DNA of 64,000 nt from JBBPZK01 sp965219175 (GTDB lineage Bacteria > Actinomycetota > Rubrobacteria > Rubrobacterales > Rubrobacteraceae): NCBI GenBank assembly GCA_965219175.1, contig CBDCNI010000001.1, forward strand, positions 2,604,001 through 2,668,000, read 5' to 3'. The notes beneath the pieces are model-generated. The model ran no database searches, was not told where the DNA came from, and saw only the letters and a program-made list of their open reading frames with translations. This document shows, piece after piece, positions 52,044-60,861 of the stretch. The position numbers and the translations under genes are program-made. Every line of letters begins with the position of its first letter. Position 1 is the first letter of the stretch.

Positions 52044-53390
52044 CTACACCTTCTCCGGCGTCGGTGTCTCGGGGGCGAAGGCGTCTACGGTGGGACCGGG
52101 TCTGGCGTCGGGGACTCTGGAGAGCAGGATCAAGCCGGCCAGCATCACAATGGCGAGCGAGCCTATGGAAATCCTGTAAGAAAGCGCCTCGCCGAGGCCG
52201 CCGAAGACCACCAAAAGCGCGCCGGTGAGCAGAGGCCCCATTATCGCCGAAAGCCTGCCGACTATGCTGTAGAGGCCGAAGGACTCGCCGAGCTTCTCTG
52301 GCGGGGAGAGGGCTACGAGCATTACCCGGCTCACGGTCCAGGTCGCCCCGAGTGCGACGCCGACCAGCGGCCCGGCCACGAGCAACATCCAGGGAGCTAC
52401 GGCAAAGGCGGCGACCAGAATGGCGACCATCCAGAGCGCGAGTACCGTGAGCAGTGCCCTTTTCGGCCCGAACCGGTCGGAAGCGTACCCGAAACCGATT
52501 GACCCGACCGCCGCGAAGACAGTCGAGAAGAGAAGGAGGTTCCGGATCTGGCCCGCATCCATGGCGAAGACCTGCCTGCCATAGAGCGACATGTTGGTAA
52601 CGGCCGTGTTGGCCGCGTCCGTGTACAGCAGCGTCGCCACGATAAACAACCTGAGCCCGCCGCTCCCCCGGAAGTTCCTGACCGTCGAGACGACCTCCTG
52701 GAAAGCATCACCAAACCGGAACGGCCGCGGCTCCCGCACCGCCCGATCCGGGATCAGGAAAAAGGCCGGTAGGCTGAAGACCAGATAGAGGACAGCGGTC
52801 GGCAAGAAGGCGTTCGCGTTATGACCGGGTCCGGTCTGGATCCAACCACCAAGAGGACCGAGCAAGGCACGCATGGCTTCCGGCCGGGTGACGAAGACCG
52901 TAAGCGTAAGCAGGGCGATAATGCTGCCGACGTAGCCGAGGGAGATTCCATACCCGCTGACGCGCCCGGCTTTACGCCCGACCGAAACACTCGGCAACAA
53001 CGCATTGTAGAAGACGAGCGCCGACTGGTAAGCAACTGCCGCCAAGATGAAGAGCGTCACCCCGGCGACAACTCCGCCTGCAAGCGTCAGGGCGGCCGTG
53101 GCCGCAACCGAGAGGATAGTCAGGATCACAAGGTACGGCGTGCGGCGCTGGCGGAGGTCTGCCAGCGAACCCAGGAAAGGAGCGCTGACGGCGACGAGGA
53201 CGGCGGATGCGGCGACGACGTAGTTGTAGAAGCCCGCGCCCGCGCCCAACTCGTCCCCGAGCCACAGGGGGAAGAAGTAGCTCAGGATGCTTATTGAGAA
53301 GATCGTATTGGCGAAGTCGTAGAAAGCCCACGCCCACACCGCGAGCGCGGAAGCCTTCCCCTCGCGCGCGGCTGGCTCCGGTTCCCTCAA
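52044..53390 (-). CDS. MFS transporter of the UMF1/Atg22-like family
   Basis: A 448-aa major facilitator. WAWAFYDFANTIFSISILSYFFPLW near the N-terminus is the family's signature first helix; GSLADLRQRRTPYL is motif A, and GYASDRFGPKRALL is its repeat. About 12 hydrophobic segments follow. Yeast Atg22 exports vacuolar amino acids, but bacterial members are uncharacterised. The TTG start lacks a strong ribosome site. It is followed downstream by the broken ZIP gene but need not be co-transcribed. Confidence 0.78.
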   Translation of the reverse strand: MREPEPAAREGKASALAVWAWAFYDFANTIFSISILSYFFPLWLGDELGAGAGFYNYVVAASAVLVAVSAPFLGSLADLRQRRTPYLVILTILSVAATAALTLAGGVVAGVTLFILAAVAYQSALVFYNALLPSVSVGRKAGRVSGYGISLGYVGSIIALLTLTVFVTRPEAMRALLGPLGGWIQTGPGHNANAFLPTAVLYLVFSLPAFFLIPDRAVREPRPFRFGDAFQEVVSTVRNFRGSGGLRLFIVATLLYTDAANTAVTNMSLYGRQVFAMDAGQIRNLLLFSTVFAAVGSIGFGYASDRFGPKRALLTVLALWMVAILVAAFAVAPWMLLVAGPLVGVALGATWTVSRVMLVALSPPEKLGESFGLYSIVGRLSAIMGPLLTGALLVVFGGLGEALSYRISIGSLAIVMLAGLILLSRVPDARPGPTVDAFAPETPTPEKV

Positions 53391-53433
53391 CTCGTCCTGA
53401 ATTATACAGCAGCCGGGTTCTCCGCCGGTGCCG

Positions 53434-54243
53434 CTATCCTAGCGCCACATCGAGGGTCATCATTACGGCGAAGCCGACCATCAGGGAGAGGGCGGCGATG
53501 TCCGGGCTGCCTCTTTTGGCCTCGGGCATCAGTTCCTCGGCGACGACGAAGATCATGGCCCCGGCGGCGAAGGCGAGCGCGTAGGGCAGTATGGGCTGGG
53601 CGACGCTGACGGCCAAGACCCCGGCGACAGCGGCGACCGGCTCGACGACCCCGGAGAGCTGACCAAAGAAAAAGCTCTTGCCCCGCGACATCCCCTCGCG
53701 CCGCAGCGGCATCGAGACCGCCGTTCCCTCAGGGAAGTTCTGGAGCCCGATGCCTATGGCGAGCGCCACGGCCGCAGCGAACGAGGCATCGGGAACGCCG
53801 GCGGCCACCGCCCCGAACGCGACGCCGAGGGCGAGACCTTCGGGGATGTTGTGCAGCGTGATCGCCGAGACCAGCAGCACGCTCCGCCGCTAACTAGTCT
53901 CGACGCCTTCGGCCTCCTCTGGCTCGTCTCCGGGATGGAGGTGCGGCAGCACGCTGTCCAGAGCCCGCAAGAAAACTCCACCGGCCAGGAACCCGACCAC
54001 CGGCGGCACCCAGACCGGAAGCGCATTACCCTCCGACAACTCTATGGCCGGCGCCAACAGCGACCAGAAGCTGGCGGCGATCATGACGCCCCCGGCGAAC
54101 CCGAGCATGGCATCCAGCAGCTTGCGGGGAATATTCTTCGCCCCAAATACCAGCGCCGCCCCGAGCGCCGTCATCCCCCACGTAAACAGAGTCGCCAACA
54201 GCGCCTGGACCACCGGCTGTAGCCCTGCGAGGGTCCCGATCAT
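53434..54243 (-). pseudogene. ZIP-family metal transporter interrupted by in-frame TAG
   Basis: Two adjacent parts lie in the same frame. The first, 54243-53890, gives helices 1-3 and the histidine-rich loop HLHPGDEPEEAEG; the second resumes at once with RRSVLLVSAITLHNIPEGLALG, the metal-binding helix 4, then NFPEGTAVSMPL and the last helices. They are separated by a single TAG at 53892-53890 in GVETS-stop-RRS. Homologues carry a tryptophan there (TSWRRS-like), so a TGG-to-TAG change is likely. The full length would be about 269 aa, normal for ZIP. It is a pseudogene, a readthrough gene, or a sequencing error. Confidence 0.85.
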
Positions 54244-54267
54244 CTACCGTTCACCTATCAGGCCCAC

Positions 54268-55557
54268 CTATCCGAAGAAGGTTTGGTAGAGGAGAAAGAC
54301 GTTCAAGGCGATTATCATGACAACTACCAAAGAGGCGACGAGGGTCGTCAGGCGGTGGTTGACCAGCGAGCCCATCAGGCTCCGGTTGCTGGCGAAGAGG
54401 ACCAGGGGTATAAGGGCGAAGGCTATCCCGAAAGAGAGGACGACCTGGCTAAAGACGAGCGCGCGGGTCGGGTTGATGCCGAGGGCGATTATGATGAGCG
54501 CGGGCGTCATGGTTATGAGCCGCCGCAACAGCAATGGTATCCGGTAATTTATGAACCCCTGCATAATGACCTGCCCCGAGAGGGTTCCGACGGTCGAGCT
54601 GGAGAGGCCGCTAGCCAGGAGGCCGACCCCGAAGAGGATCGCCGCCCCAGGCCCGATCAGGCTTCCGAACTGGTTGAAGGCCACGTCGAGGTCTTCCACG
54701 TTCAGACCTTTGGCGTGGAAGAGGGCGGCTGCCGCGATGAGCATGCTTGCGTTTATGGCCCCGGCGACGACCATCGCGATCACGATATCTATCAACTCGA
54801 AGTGGAAGATCTTCTTTCGCTCTTCCTCGTTCCTCCCCACGACCCGCCGCTGCGTCAGGGCCGAATGGAGATAGATCGCATGCGGCATAACGGTCGCCCC
54901 CAATATACCCGTCGCCAACAGCACGCTCTCCGGCCCCTGAAAACCTGGGATCATCCCACCCAACACGTCCCCGACTTTCGGTTCGGCGAAGACTACCTGT
55001 ATCCCGAACGCCAGGACAACCACGCCCACGAGCGCAGAGATCCCCGCCTCCAGCGTCCTGAAACCGCGCCGCTGCATCTCAAGGATGGCGAACGAACCGA
55101 GCGCCGTTATAAGCGCAGCCGGAAATAACGGGATGCCGAAAAGCAAGTACAACCCGAGCGCCGCCCCGATAAACTCGGCCACGTCCGTAGCCATCGCGAT
55201 CAACTCGCCCTGGACCCAGAGCCCGACCGAAGTCCGTCTCGAAAACCGCTGCCGGCACAGCTCCGGCAGGTTCTTGCCGGTGGCGATCCCGAGCTTCGCC
55301 GACATCGCCTGGATTAAAACAGCCATCAAATTAGACGCGAAAATAACCCACAACAACAGATACCCGTACCGCGAACCACCGGATATGTTGGTAGCGTAGT
55401 TGCCGGGATCTATGTACGCCACCGCCGCGATGAACGCCGGTCCCAAAAAAGGCAACAGAGCCCGGAAACCCTTCCGCTCCCCCCGAAGAGACTCCTCCGC
55501 CGCAATCTCCGTAGCACTCTTCTTCTGCAAAGGTTCTTCGGTGGCGGCCGGGTCCAT
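54268..55557 (-). CDS. mntH: Nramp-family Mn2+/divalent metal transporter
   Basis: Proton-coupled importer of Mn2+ (and Fe2+), 429 aa with 11 predicted membrane segments. Helix 1 has the metal-binding AAVAYIDPGNYATN and helix 6 the GATVMPHAIYLHSAL block; both are intact. Its promoter contains three operator-like repeats and faces the divergent mntR gene, so manganese repression is expected. It ends 24 bases from the broken ZIP gene's start; loss of the ZIP importer might make mntH the main route for manganese. Confidence 0.93.
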   Translation of the reverse strand: MDPAATEEPLQKKSATEIAAEESLRGERKGFRALLPFLGPAFIAAVAYIDPGNYATNISGGSRYGYLLLWVIFASNLMAVLIQAMSAKLGIATGKNLPELCRQRFSRRTSVGLWVQGELIAMATDVAEFIGAALGLYLLFGIPLFPAALITALGSFAILEMQRRGFRTLEAGISALVGVVVLAFGIQVVFAEPKVGDVLGGMIPGFQGPESVLLATGILGATVMPHAIYLHSALTQRRVVGRNEEERKKIFHFELIDIVIAMVVAGAINASMLIAAAALFHAKGLNVEDLDVAFNQFGSLIGPGAAILFGVGLLASGLSSSTVGTLSGQVIMQGFINYRIPLLLRRLITMTPALIIIALGINPTRALVFSQVVLSFGIAFALIPLVLFASNRSLMGSLVNHRLTTLVASLVVVMIIALNVFLLYQTFFG

Positions 55558-55573
55558 CCATACCTTTCGTCAT

Positions 55574-55631
55574 GCTGACACTAAAAATTTACGCTTACCT
55601 AAAAGTATCTAACGCTAACACTAAAAGTCAA
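55574..55631 (-). promoter_or_regulatory. mntH promoter with three MntR-like operator repeats
   Basis: On the minus strand the -35 TTGACT (55631-55626) and -10 GATACT (55609-55604) are 16 bases apart. Three related units GCTNAC(A)CTAAAA lie over it on the plus strand: 55574-55587, 55592-55605 (one base shorter) and 55613-55627. The third overlaps the -35 and spacer, the second the -10, and the first the transcription start. Such a layout fits repression of mntH by metal-loaded MntR. Confidence 0.6.
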
Positions 55632-55643
55632 GTGCTTGCCCGC

Positions 55644-55672
55644 TTGATAACGAAATTTGGGCCGACTATACT
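55644..55672 (+). promoter_or_regulatory. mntR promoter, near-leaderless
   Basis: TTGATA (55644-55649) and TATACT (55667-55672), 17 bases apart, match the vegetative consensus well. The start point would fall near 55679, three to four bases before the mntR ATG at 55683, so the mRNA is essentially leaderless. Confidence 0.6.
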
Positions 55673-55682
55673 TGGTTTCATT

Positions 55683-56375
55683 ATGACGGAGTCCACGACA
55701 AGCCGTTCACCGTCCGCGTCGGTGGGTGATTACTTGAAGGCGGTGTGGGAGTTGGCGGGAGATGCTCCTGGGGTTGCGTCTACGAAGGATGTTTCGGAGC
55801 GGCTATCGGTAGCGCCGGCGTCGGTGACCAACATGTTCGTGCGGTTGCAGGAGATGGGGCTGGCCGATTACGAGCGTTATCACGGGGCTTCTCTCACCGG
55901 GGAGGGGAGGGATGAGGCGCTGCGGCTGATCCGCCGCCACCGGCTCATAGAGACCTTTCTGCTGGAGCATCTGGGGTATTCGTGGCAAGAAGTCCACGGT
56001 GAAGCCGAGAGGTTGGAGCACGTCGTCTCGGACGAGTTCACGCGGCGTCTGGCGGAGTTGCTCGGCCATCCCGAGCACGACCCCCACGGCGACCCGATAC
56101 CGGATGCGGACGGCACGATCGAGCCGGACAAGTCTCTGCCGCTCGCGGAAGCCGCAACAGGTGAGAGAGTACGCGTCTCCAAAGTCAGGAACGACGACGC
56201 CCAGATCCTAGACTACCTGGAAAGCCGGGACTTGATACCCGGCAAGCTGTTGTTGGTAAAGGAAGTGCGCGACCTGGACGGCGTCGTCACCGTTGAAGAC
56301 GAAGAAGGAAAGATAAGCTCTCTCGGAGAGTCGCTGGCCCGTTCGGTTTTCGTGCGGGCGGAAACTCTCGGGTAA
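55683..56375 (+). CDS. mntR: DtxR-family manganese-dependent repressor MntR
   Basis: A metal-sensing repressor of 230 aa with the long DtxR layout: winged helix (STKDVSERLSVAPASVTNMF), dimerisation/metal domain (HRLIETFLLEHLGYSWQEVHGEAERLEHVV) and a C-terminal SH3/FeoA-like domain. Two metal-site residues point to manganese: Asp in SVGDYLKAVWEL, where DtxR has Met10, and Glu in HGEAERLEH, where DtxR has Cys102; B. subtilis MntR has the same two choices. I start it at ATG 55683, just after the promoter. It is divergent from mntH. Confidence 0.92.
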   Translation: MTESTTSRSPSASVGDYLKAVWELAGDAPGVASTKDVSERLSVAPASVTNMFVRLQEMGLADYERYHGASLTGEGRDEALRLIRRHRLIETFLLEHLGYSWQEVHGEAERLEHVVSDEFTRRLAELLGHPEHDPHGDPIPDADGTIEPDKSLPLAEAATGERVRVSKVRNDDAQILDYLESRDLIPGKLLLVKEVRDLDGVVTVEDEEGKISSLGESLARSVFVRAETLG

Positions 56376-56385
56376 GAGGTTTCGC

Positions 56386-56568
56386 ATGGTCGAGTGGAGC
56401 CGGGGAGAGTACATTATCAGCGACGATCCTTCCAGGCTGGACATGAAGCTCATACATGGTTTTAGTCGAGCTTCGAGCTTGGAGGGTACGTCGTGGACTA
56501 ACTCGCGCGCCTGCTTCAGCAACTCTGCTGTACGGTTCCTGTTCCTTCGCGAGACTTTTAGAGCTTAG
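56386..56568 (+). pseudogene. GNAT acetyltransferase N-terminal remnant
   Basis: The first 28 residues, WSRGEYIISDDPSRLDMKLIHGF, look like the start of a common single-domain GNAT acetyltransferase (GEY-IS-DP-RLD---IHGFLS). The expected continuation, of about 110 residues with the acetyl-CoA loop, is missing: the sequence degenerates after HGF, the frame ends at 60 aa, and the downstream space is occupied by the convergent hydrolase gene. It begins 11 bases after the mntR stop. Most likely a truncated relic. Confidence 0.5.
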
Positions 56569-57280
56569 CCAGAGAGTCGAGGTGTCCGGCCAGTTCCTCC
56601 GGTGCGGCAAAGAATGGTAGGTGACCCGTCTCCATCGAGAAGACCTTCTCACAGGGCAGCTCCGTGTACATCTCCTCCTGGCGGGCGGGACTGATCGCCC
56701 TGTCCTGGGTGGTGTGTACGTAGGTTCGCCGCACGCTCCCGAAATTACCCTCCGTCACCTCCACCGGCGTCCCGAACGGCGCGAGAGGTTGAGGACTGAC
56801 CAGTCGCTTGGCCCGTTCGAAATCTTCCTCCGGACAATCGTGGTAGAGAGCTTCCTTCATCCCCTCTTCCGTAAGGATGATCCTGCCCTGATCCTCTTGT
56901 ATCTCGACGTTGTTTAGGATTACCGAACCGTCGTCCTCTTGAGAAGCCTCGTTGACGCTTTTTCCGCTGGGCAGCAAGAGCGCGCACAGGTAAACGAGCT
57001 TCTCTATCTTCTCGGGGCGCTGCTCGGCAGCCTGGCTTATGACGGTACCGCTCAAGCTGTGTCCCACAAGCACGACAGGATCAGTTTGCGCGTCAAGCGC
57101 CTCGACAACGCGATCTGTATAACCTTCCATCGTAACCTTCAGAGCTGGAGTCTGATCCTCGCCGTGTCCGGGTAGGTCGAAACTCACGACTTCGTGACCT
57201 GCCTGCTCCAGGAGAGGAGTGACTTTATCCCAACACCATGCACCATGCCACGCACCGTGGATCAAAACAAACGTACTCAA
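56558..57280 (-). CDS. Alpha/beta hydrolase, esterase/methylesterase-like
   Basis: A 240-aa alpha/beta hydrolase resembling plant methylesterase/hydroxynitrile lyase-type proteins: STFVLIHGAWHGAWCWDKV (oxyanion region), VVLVGHSLSGTVISQAAEQ (nucleophile Ser in GHSLSG), HTTQDRAISPARQ (Asp) and ETGHLPFFAAPEEL (catalytic His). The TTG start at 57280 with AGAGAGG ahead gives the right N-terminus; an earlier frame start lacks similarity. A dyad, TCTGTA-N4-TACAGA, lies about 105 bases upstream. Confidence 0.82.
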   Translation of the reverse strand: MSTFVLIHGAWHGAWCWDKVTPLLEQAGHEVVSFDLPGHGEDQTPALKVTMEGYTDRVVEALDAQTDPVVLVGHSLSGTVISQAAEQRPEKIEKLVYLCALLLPSGKSVNEASQEDDGSVILNNVEIQEDQGRIILTEEGMKEALYHDCPEEDFERAKRLVSPQPLAPFGTPVEVTEGNFGSVRRTYVHTTQDRAISPARQEEMYTELPCEKVFSMETGHLPFFAAPEELAGHLDSLAKL

Positions 57281-57384
57281 CTTGGAACCTCTCTCTGTAG
57301 CATATCTACGCGAATATAAAATCCTTATACCCACCCTGGAGATTATTAATGCCTTCGTCGCGGTGCGCCCCTCGAAGCTAGAGC

Positions 57385-57400
57385 TCTGTAGCTTTACAGA
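57385..57400. promoter_or_regulatory. 16-base dyad upstream of the hydrolase gene
   Basis: TCTGTA (57385-57390) and TACAGA (57395-57400) form a perfect 6-bp inverted repeat around GCTT, about 105 bases ahead of the TTG start. It may be an operator of a dimeric regulator. The remainder of the 57281-57577 gap shows AT-rich stretches near the start codon but no gene. Confidence 0.35.
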
Positions 57401-57577
57401 ACGTGGCAAAGGTACAAACCTGAACAGGCCAGAAACGTCTGCTCCCCGAGCGATTCGAGGCTGGGCGACACCCGGTACAAGAAGCGTTCTGATGAAGGAG
57501 GCGAGGAAATAGACTTTGACCTTTGTGGGAGACGGAAGCTCAGAGAAATTGATGGGGTGGCGGCCTCTCCGGCAACT

Positions 57578-59098
57578 CTACTTGCCGAGCCCGTAAGCGG
57601 TCATCGCGCCCGATTCGTCGGGGACGTATACCCTTCCGTTGGCGACGATTGGGCTCTCCCAGTGGATGTCGCCTATCGAGCCGCCCGCGCTGCTCTGAGT
57701 GCTGGACCACAGGTGACGGCCGTTGGTCGGGTCGAGCGCGAGCAAGTTTCCGTCCGTGGCGGCGAAGAGCACGCCTCCGGCAAGGACCGGCGTGGTGCTC
57801 CCATCATCGGTCTTCCAGTCGAGCTTGAGGCTCGTCTCGCCGCCACTATTTGTCTGCACGCGGTACGAGTCCAGGCCGCAGTTTCCGGCTACTATCAGGC
57901 GGATACGACCCTCGTTCTTCCACACCACGGGTTGGGTGAAGGTCCCGCATCCGGCGGAGTCGATGATCTGTAGAGATCCGCCGACACTTCCATCGCCCCC
58001 GTTGCCGCCGAGGGCTTTTCGGTCGACCAGGCGAAGCTTCCCGTCCTTGCCGCCCTGGACGAGCATATATGGAGTCTCGCTCTCCGGGATCTCCGGTAAC
58101 AACGCCGGAGAGACACTCCCGAGGTCGGCGTCCTTTTCCTGGAGCCGACGATAATCCTCCGGCGTATAAGAGTCACGTAGCTCCAGGTTCTTCTCGCCGA
58201 GCTTCAAGACGCTGTCGCCGTAGTCATCCCCGCCTCTGTTGGCATCAAATGGTCCGTTGCCGGACGTGGTAAAAACACTGTCCGTCGCACGGTCCACGAT
58301 GGCTCCCCCACGCCCCCAGATACCCGAGAGTTGCGAGGAGCAATCGCCGTACGAGAGCAGGCGGCGGTCGTTGGAGCAGAGGCTGTTGAAGACCTCGGAC
58401 TTGCCGCTCACCTCATCGACGGCGACGACGTGACCCTGGTAGGGAGGCGAGTCCCCGAGATATCCGCTGGTGGTAGCGTAGACGCGCCCGTCGGCGATGT
58501 TGAGCGCCGAAGACCCCTTCTCCGTTTCGGGCATCTTCGTGATCCGTACCGGCCAATTTTCACTTTTTATCTCTCTTCCGGTGGTGGCGGCGTACTTGTG
58601 AAGGTCGCCGTCGAGCCCGTAGGAGAAAACAAGCTTCTTCGACGGGTCCACGACCGGAGAAGAGGTCGTGATGTTCGGCCCGGATGGTTTGTGGCTCCAG
58701 AGTAGCTTGCCATTCCCGGCGTCGAGGGCGACGATGCTCCCATCCTTGGTCGTTGAGTAGAGCACGTCGCGGGTCTTACCCGAGACTTCGAGGTCGTGCA
58801 AGAGCGCCGGAGAGGAATCTGCGGTGTCCGGCAGGTTCGTGCTCCAGAGTTTGTGCAGACCGCCCACCGGTTTCGTCGTGATGGTTTTCTCTTCCGGGTT
58901 GACGCCGCTGCGGGCTGGATCGAAGCCGAACCTGACCCAGTCTATCTTCTGAGAAGCGGACATAGTGGACGACCGGTCGTTGGACGCGGTCCTGGATGGA
59001 CCGTTCGCATTGTCCGAGGAATTGCTGCTACAAGCGACCAAAAGGAGCACCAGCAGGAGCGGCCACGCTCTAACGGCTCTCTTCAATAAAATCGTCAC
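57578..59098 (-). CDS. Lipoprotein with PQQ-type beta-propeller
   Basis: A secreted lipid-anchored protein of about 506 aa. The signal peptide KRAVRAWPLLLVLLLVA ends in the lipobox cysteine of LLVACSS. The body is a beta-propeller with repeats such as GSIVALDAGNGKLLWSHKPS and GNLLALDPTNGRHLWSSTQ, characteristic of PQQ-binding-like/BamB repeats; no catalytic residues of quinoprotein dehydrogenases (such as the vicinal cysteine ring) are evident. GTG 59098 or TTG 59086 is the start, and the longer frame upstream is a shadow of the SDR gene. Probably a binding or scaffold protein on the membrane. Confidence 0.78.
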   Translation of the reverse strand: MTILLKRAVRAWPLLLVLLLVACSSNSSDNANGPSRTASNDRSSTMSASQKIDWVRFGFDPARSGVNPEEKTITTKPVGGLHKLWSTNLPDTADSSPALLHDLEVSGKTRDVLYSTTKDGSIVALDAGNGKLLWSHKPSGPNITTSSPVVDPSKKLVFSYGLDGDLHKYAATTGREIKSENWPVRITKMPETEKGSSALNIADGRVYATTSGYLGDSPPYQGHVVAVDEVSGKSEVFNSLCSNDRRLLSYGDCSSQLSGIWGRGGAIVDRATDSVFTTSGNGPFDANRGGDDYGDSVLKLGEKNLELRDSYTPEDYRRLQEKDADLGSVSPALLPEIPESETPYMLVQGGKDGKLRLVDRKALGGNGGDGSVGGSLQIIDSAGCGTFTQPVVWKNEGRIRLIVAGNCGLDSYRVQTNSGGETSLKLDWKTDDGSTTPVLAGGVLFAATDGNLLALDPTNGRHLWSSTQSSAGGSIGDIHWESPIVANGRVYVPDESGAMTAYGLGK

Positions 59099-59151
59099 TC
59101 TTCCCGTTCCGGCTTTCACGAGAGAAGAGTTTACAGGACGGAAGATCGACC

Positions 59152-59946
59152 TCAACTCCCCTGCTTGCGACGGCGGAGGCTCTCCCAACTTCCGTCGCCA
59201 AACCAACCGCCGTCCACGGAAAGGGTGTGGCCGTTGATGAAGCCGCTCTGCTCCGGGTCGGCCAGGAAGGCGACGGCACGCGCTACATCCTCCGGGCTCG
59301 CGAAGCGGCCCATCGGGACCCGACCCTCGATATCCGCGTCGGTGTAGCCGCCAGCTCCGCTGGCCTGGTCCTCCTCGTCCATCTCCGTCTTGACCCATCC
59401 GGGGCATACGGCGTTCACCCGCACGCCGCGCCCGCCCCACTCTGCGGCCAGGGTGCGCGTCAGGCCGACGAGCCCGTGCTTGCTCGCGTTATACGCCGCC
59501 CGATCCGAGACACCGAGCAACCCTGCCACCGAGCTTATGTTTACGATGCTCCCCTCTCCCCGCTCCAACATAATCTTCCCGAACTCCCGGCACGTCAAAA
59601 AAGGGCCGGTCAGGTTCACGGCGAGCGTCCGGTTCCAGTCGGCGAGGCTCGTCTTCTCGGCGGGCGTTATGAAGCTCACCCCGGCGTTGTTGACCAGCAC
59701 GTCTATACGCCCGAAACGTTCCACGATCGTCCCGACCATCTCCCGAACCGACGCCTCGTCCGAAACGTCGCCTGGCACGGAGAGCGCCTCCGTACTGGCA
59801 CCCTGCAACTCTCCTAACACTTCTTCCGGTTCCTGCAAATCGTTGGCTGCAACAGCGTAACCGCGCCCGGCAAGCTCCAGCGCCACCCGACGGCCGATTC
59901 CGCGCCCCGCCCCGGTTACGAGAGCAACCCGTCTCTCGTCAGACAT
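59152..59946 (-). CDS. SDR-family oxidoreductase (FabG-like)
   Basis: A classical short-chain dehydrogenase of 264 aa. The NAD(P) motif is VALVTGAGRGIGRRVALELA, NNAGVSFITP follows, and the catalytic Ser-Tyr-Lys set is in NISSVAGLLG and AAYNASKHGLVGL. The C-terminal FINGHTLSVDGGWFGDGSW is standard. It starts directly after the methyltransferase stop with no gap, so the two are coupled. Substrate unknown; 3-oxoacyl or sugar alcohols are typical. Confidence 0.88.
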   Translation of the reverse strand: MSDERRVALVTGAGRGIGRRVALELAGRGYAVAANDLQEPEEVLGELQGASTEALSVPGDVSDEASVREMVGTIVERFGRIDVLVNNAGVSFITPAEKTSLADWNRTLAVNLTGPFLTCREFGKIMLERGEGSIVNISSVAGLLGVSDRAAYNASKHGLVGLTRTLAAEWGGRGVRVNAVCPGWVKTEMDEEDQASGAGGYTDADIEGRVPMGRFASPEDVARAVAFLADPEQSGFINGHTLSVDGGWFGDGSWESLRRRKQGS

Positions 59947-60861
59947 TCAGGCGCCTCCTTTTACGGTCCACAGGTAGGCGCTGGCCGTGCGCGCCGTCCT
60001 CTCGTTTCGCTCTACCAGCGGACGGAGGTACTCGGTGAAGCGTTCGGTCTCTTCCGGTGTCAATGTCTCGTTCATGGCCTCTTTCATAGTGGGGATCTTC
60101 GGGTTTCCGGAGGATTTGAGGAAGGTGTCCCAGTCACGGACTCTACCCCAGGTCGCCCGGTCGCCGGGTGTCACCTCCGCCTCGTAATCCAGATGTACCT
60201 CCTCGAAACCGGCGGCTTCCGCAAGAGCGAGCAGGTCGCGTTCGTCGAAGTCGAGCATCGGGTCGGTGTCAGGAGGCTGACGCCGCTCATAGGCGCTCCA
60301 TACCTTTCGGGCGAGGTCCCGAACCGGCGTTACGTCGTAGCCATTGAAAAACCCCGCTTCGATAGAGTGGGAGCGGGAACTGAAGCGGTTGATCGGCTCG
60401 AAGATGGAGAGCCGTCCGCCGGGCTTCAAGACCCGATGGAACTCTTCGAAGGCCCGCTGTTTGTCCTCCACGTAGATCAGGACAGAGCGAGTCGTCACCA
60501 CGTCCACCGACCCATCCCCGAGCGCTGAGAGGTCTTCTGCGGAAGCGCGCAGGAAAGAACAACGATCCGCGACACTGGCCTCCCTCGCCAGTTTCTCCGA
60601 GTGGTCCAGCAGGTCTTGGGAGACGTCGGCGAAGATGACGTACCCACCTTCGCCAAGCTTTGCGAGCGCCCCGAAGGCTATGAGCCCGTCGCCGGCCCCG
60701 ATATCGAGCAGGGTTTCCACTTCGGAGAGCCCGGCGTTGTCCAGCACCCGGTCGCGGACCGGGATCAGGTAATCCACGAATGCTTTTTTCCGCTCGGGAT
60801 CCACCCCACCGAACCGCCGCTCCAGCAACCACTCCGCCCACCTATCCCTGGCGCTATCCAC
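59947..60861 (-). CDS. SAM-dependent methyltransferase, class I
   Basis: A 304-aa Rossmann methyltransferase. Motif I is TLLDIGAGDGLIAFGAL, the acidic loop VIFADVSQDLLDHSEKLA, and post-I VDVVTTRSVLIYVEDKQRAF then RVLKPGGRLSIFEPINRF. This pattern is shared with ubiquinone/menaquinone and arsenite methyltransferases; a C-terminal 120-residue extension may contact the acceptor. The GTG start overlaps the dehydrogenase stop by 8 bases. Acceptor unknown. Confidence 0.82.
   Translation of the reverse strand: MDSARDRWAEWLLERRFGGVDPERKKAFVDYLIPVRDRVLDNAGLSEVETLLDIGAGDGLIAFGALAKLGEGGYVIFADVSQDLLDHSEKLAREASVADRCSFLRASAEDLSALGDGSVDVVTTRSVLIYVEDKQRAFEEFHRVLKPGGRLSIFEPINRFSSRSHSIEAGFFNGYDVTPVRDLARKVWSAYERRQPPDTDPMLDFDERDLLALAEAAGFEEVHLDYEAEVTPGDRATWGRVRDWDTFLKSSGNPKIPTMKEAMNETLTPEETERFTEYLRPLVERNERTARTASAYLWTVKGGA

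Noticed and set aside
53434..54243. Pyrrolysine insertion at the TAG in the ZIP gene
   Set aside because: No pyl genes are visible in the window and many other genes here use TAG as a normal stop (glpP neighbours, aconitase, dehydrogenase).
57219..57512. 97-aa plus-strand frame upstream of the hydrolase
   Set aside because: Overlaps the N-terminus and promoter region of the hydrolase on the other strand, with no recognisable domain.
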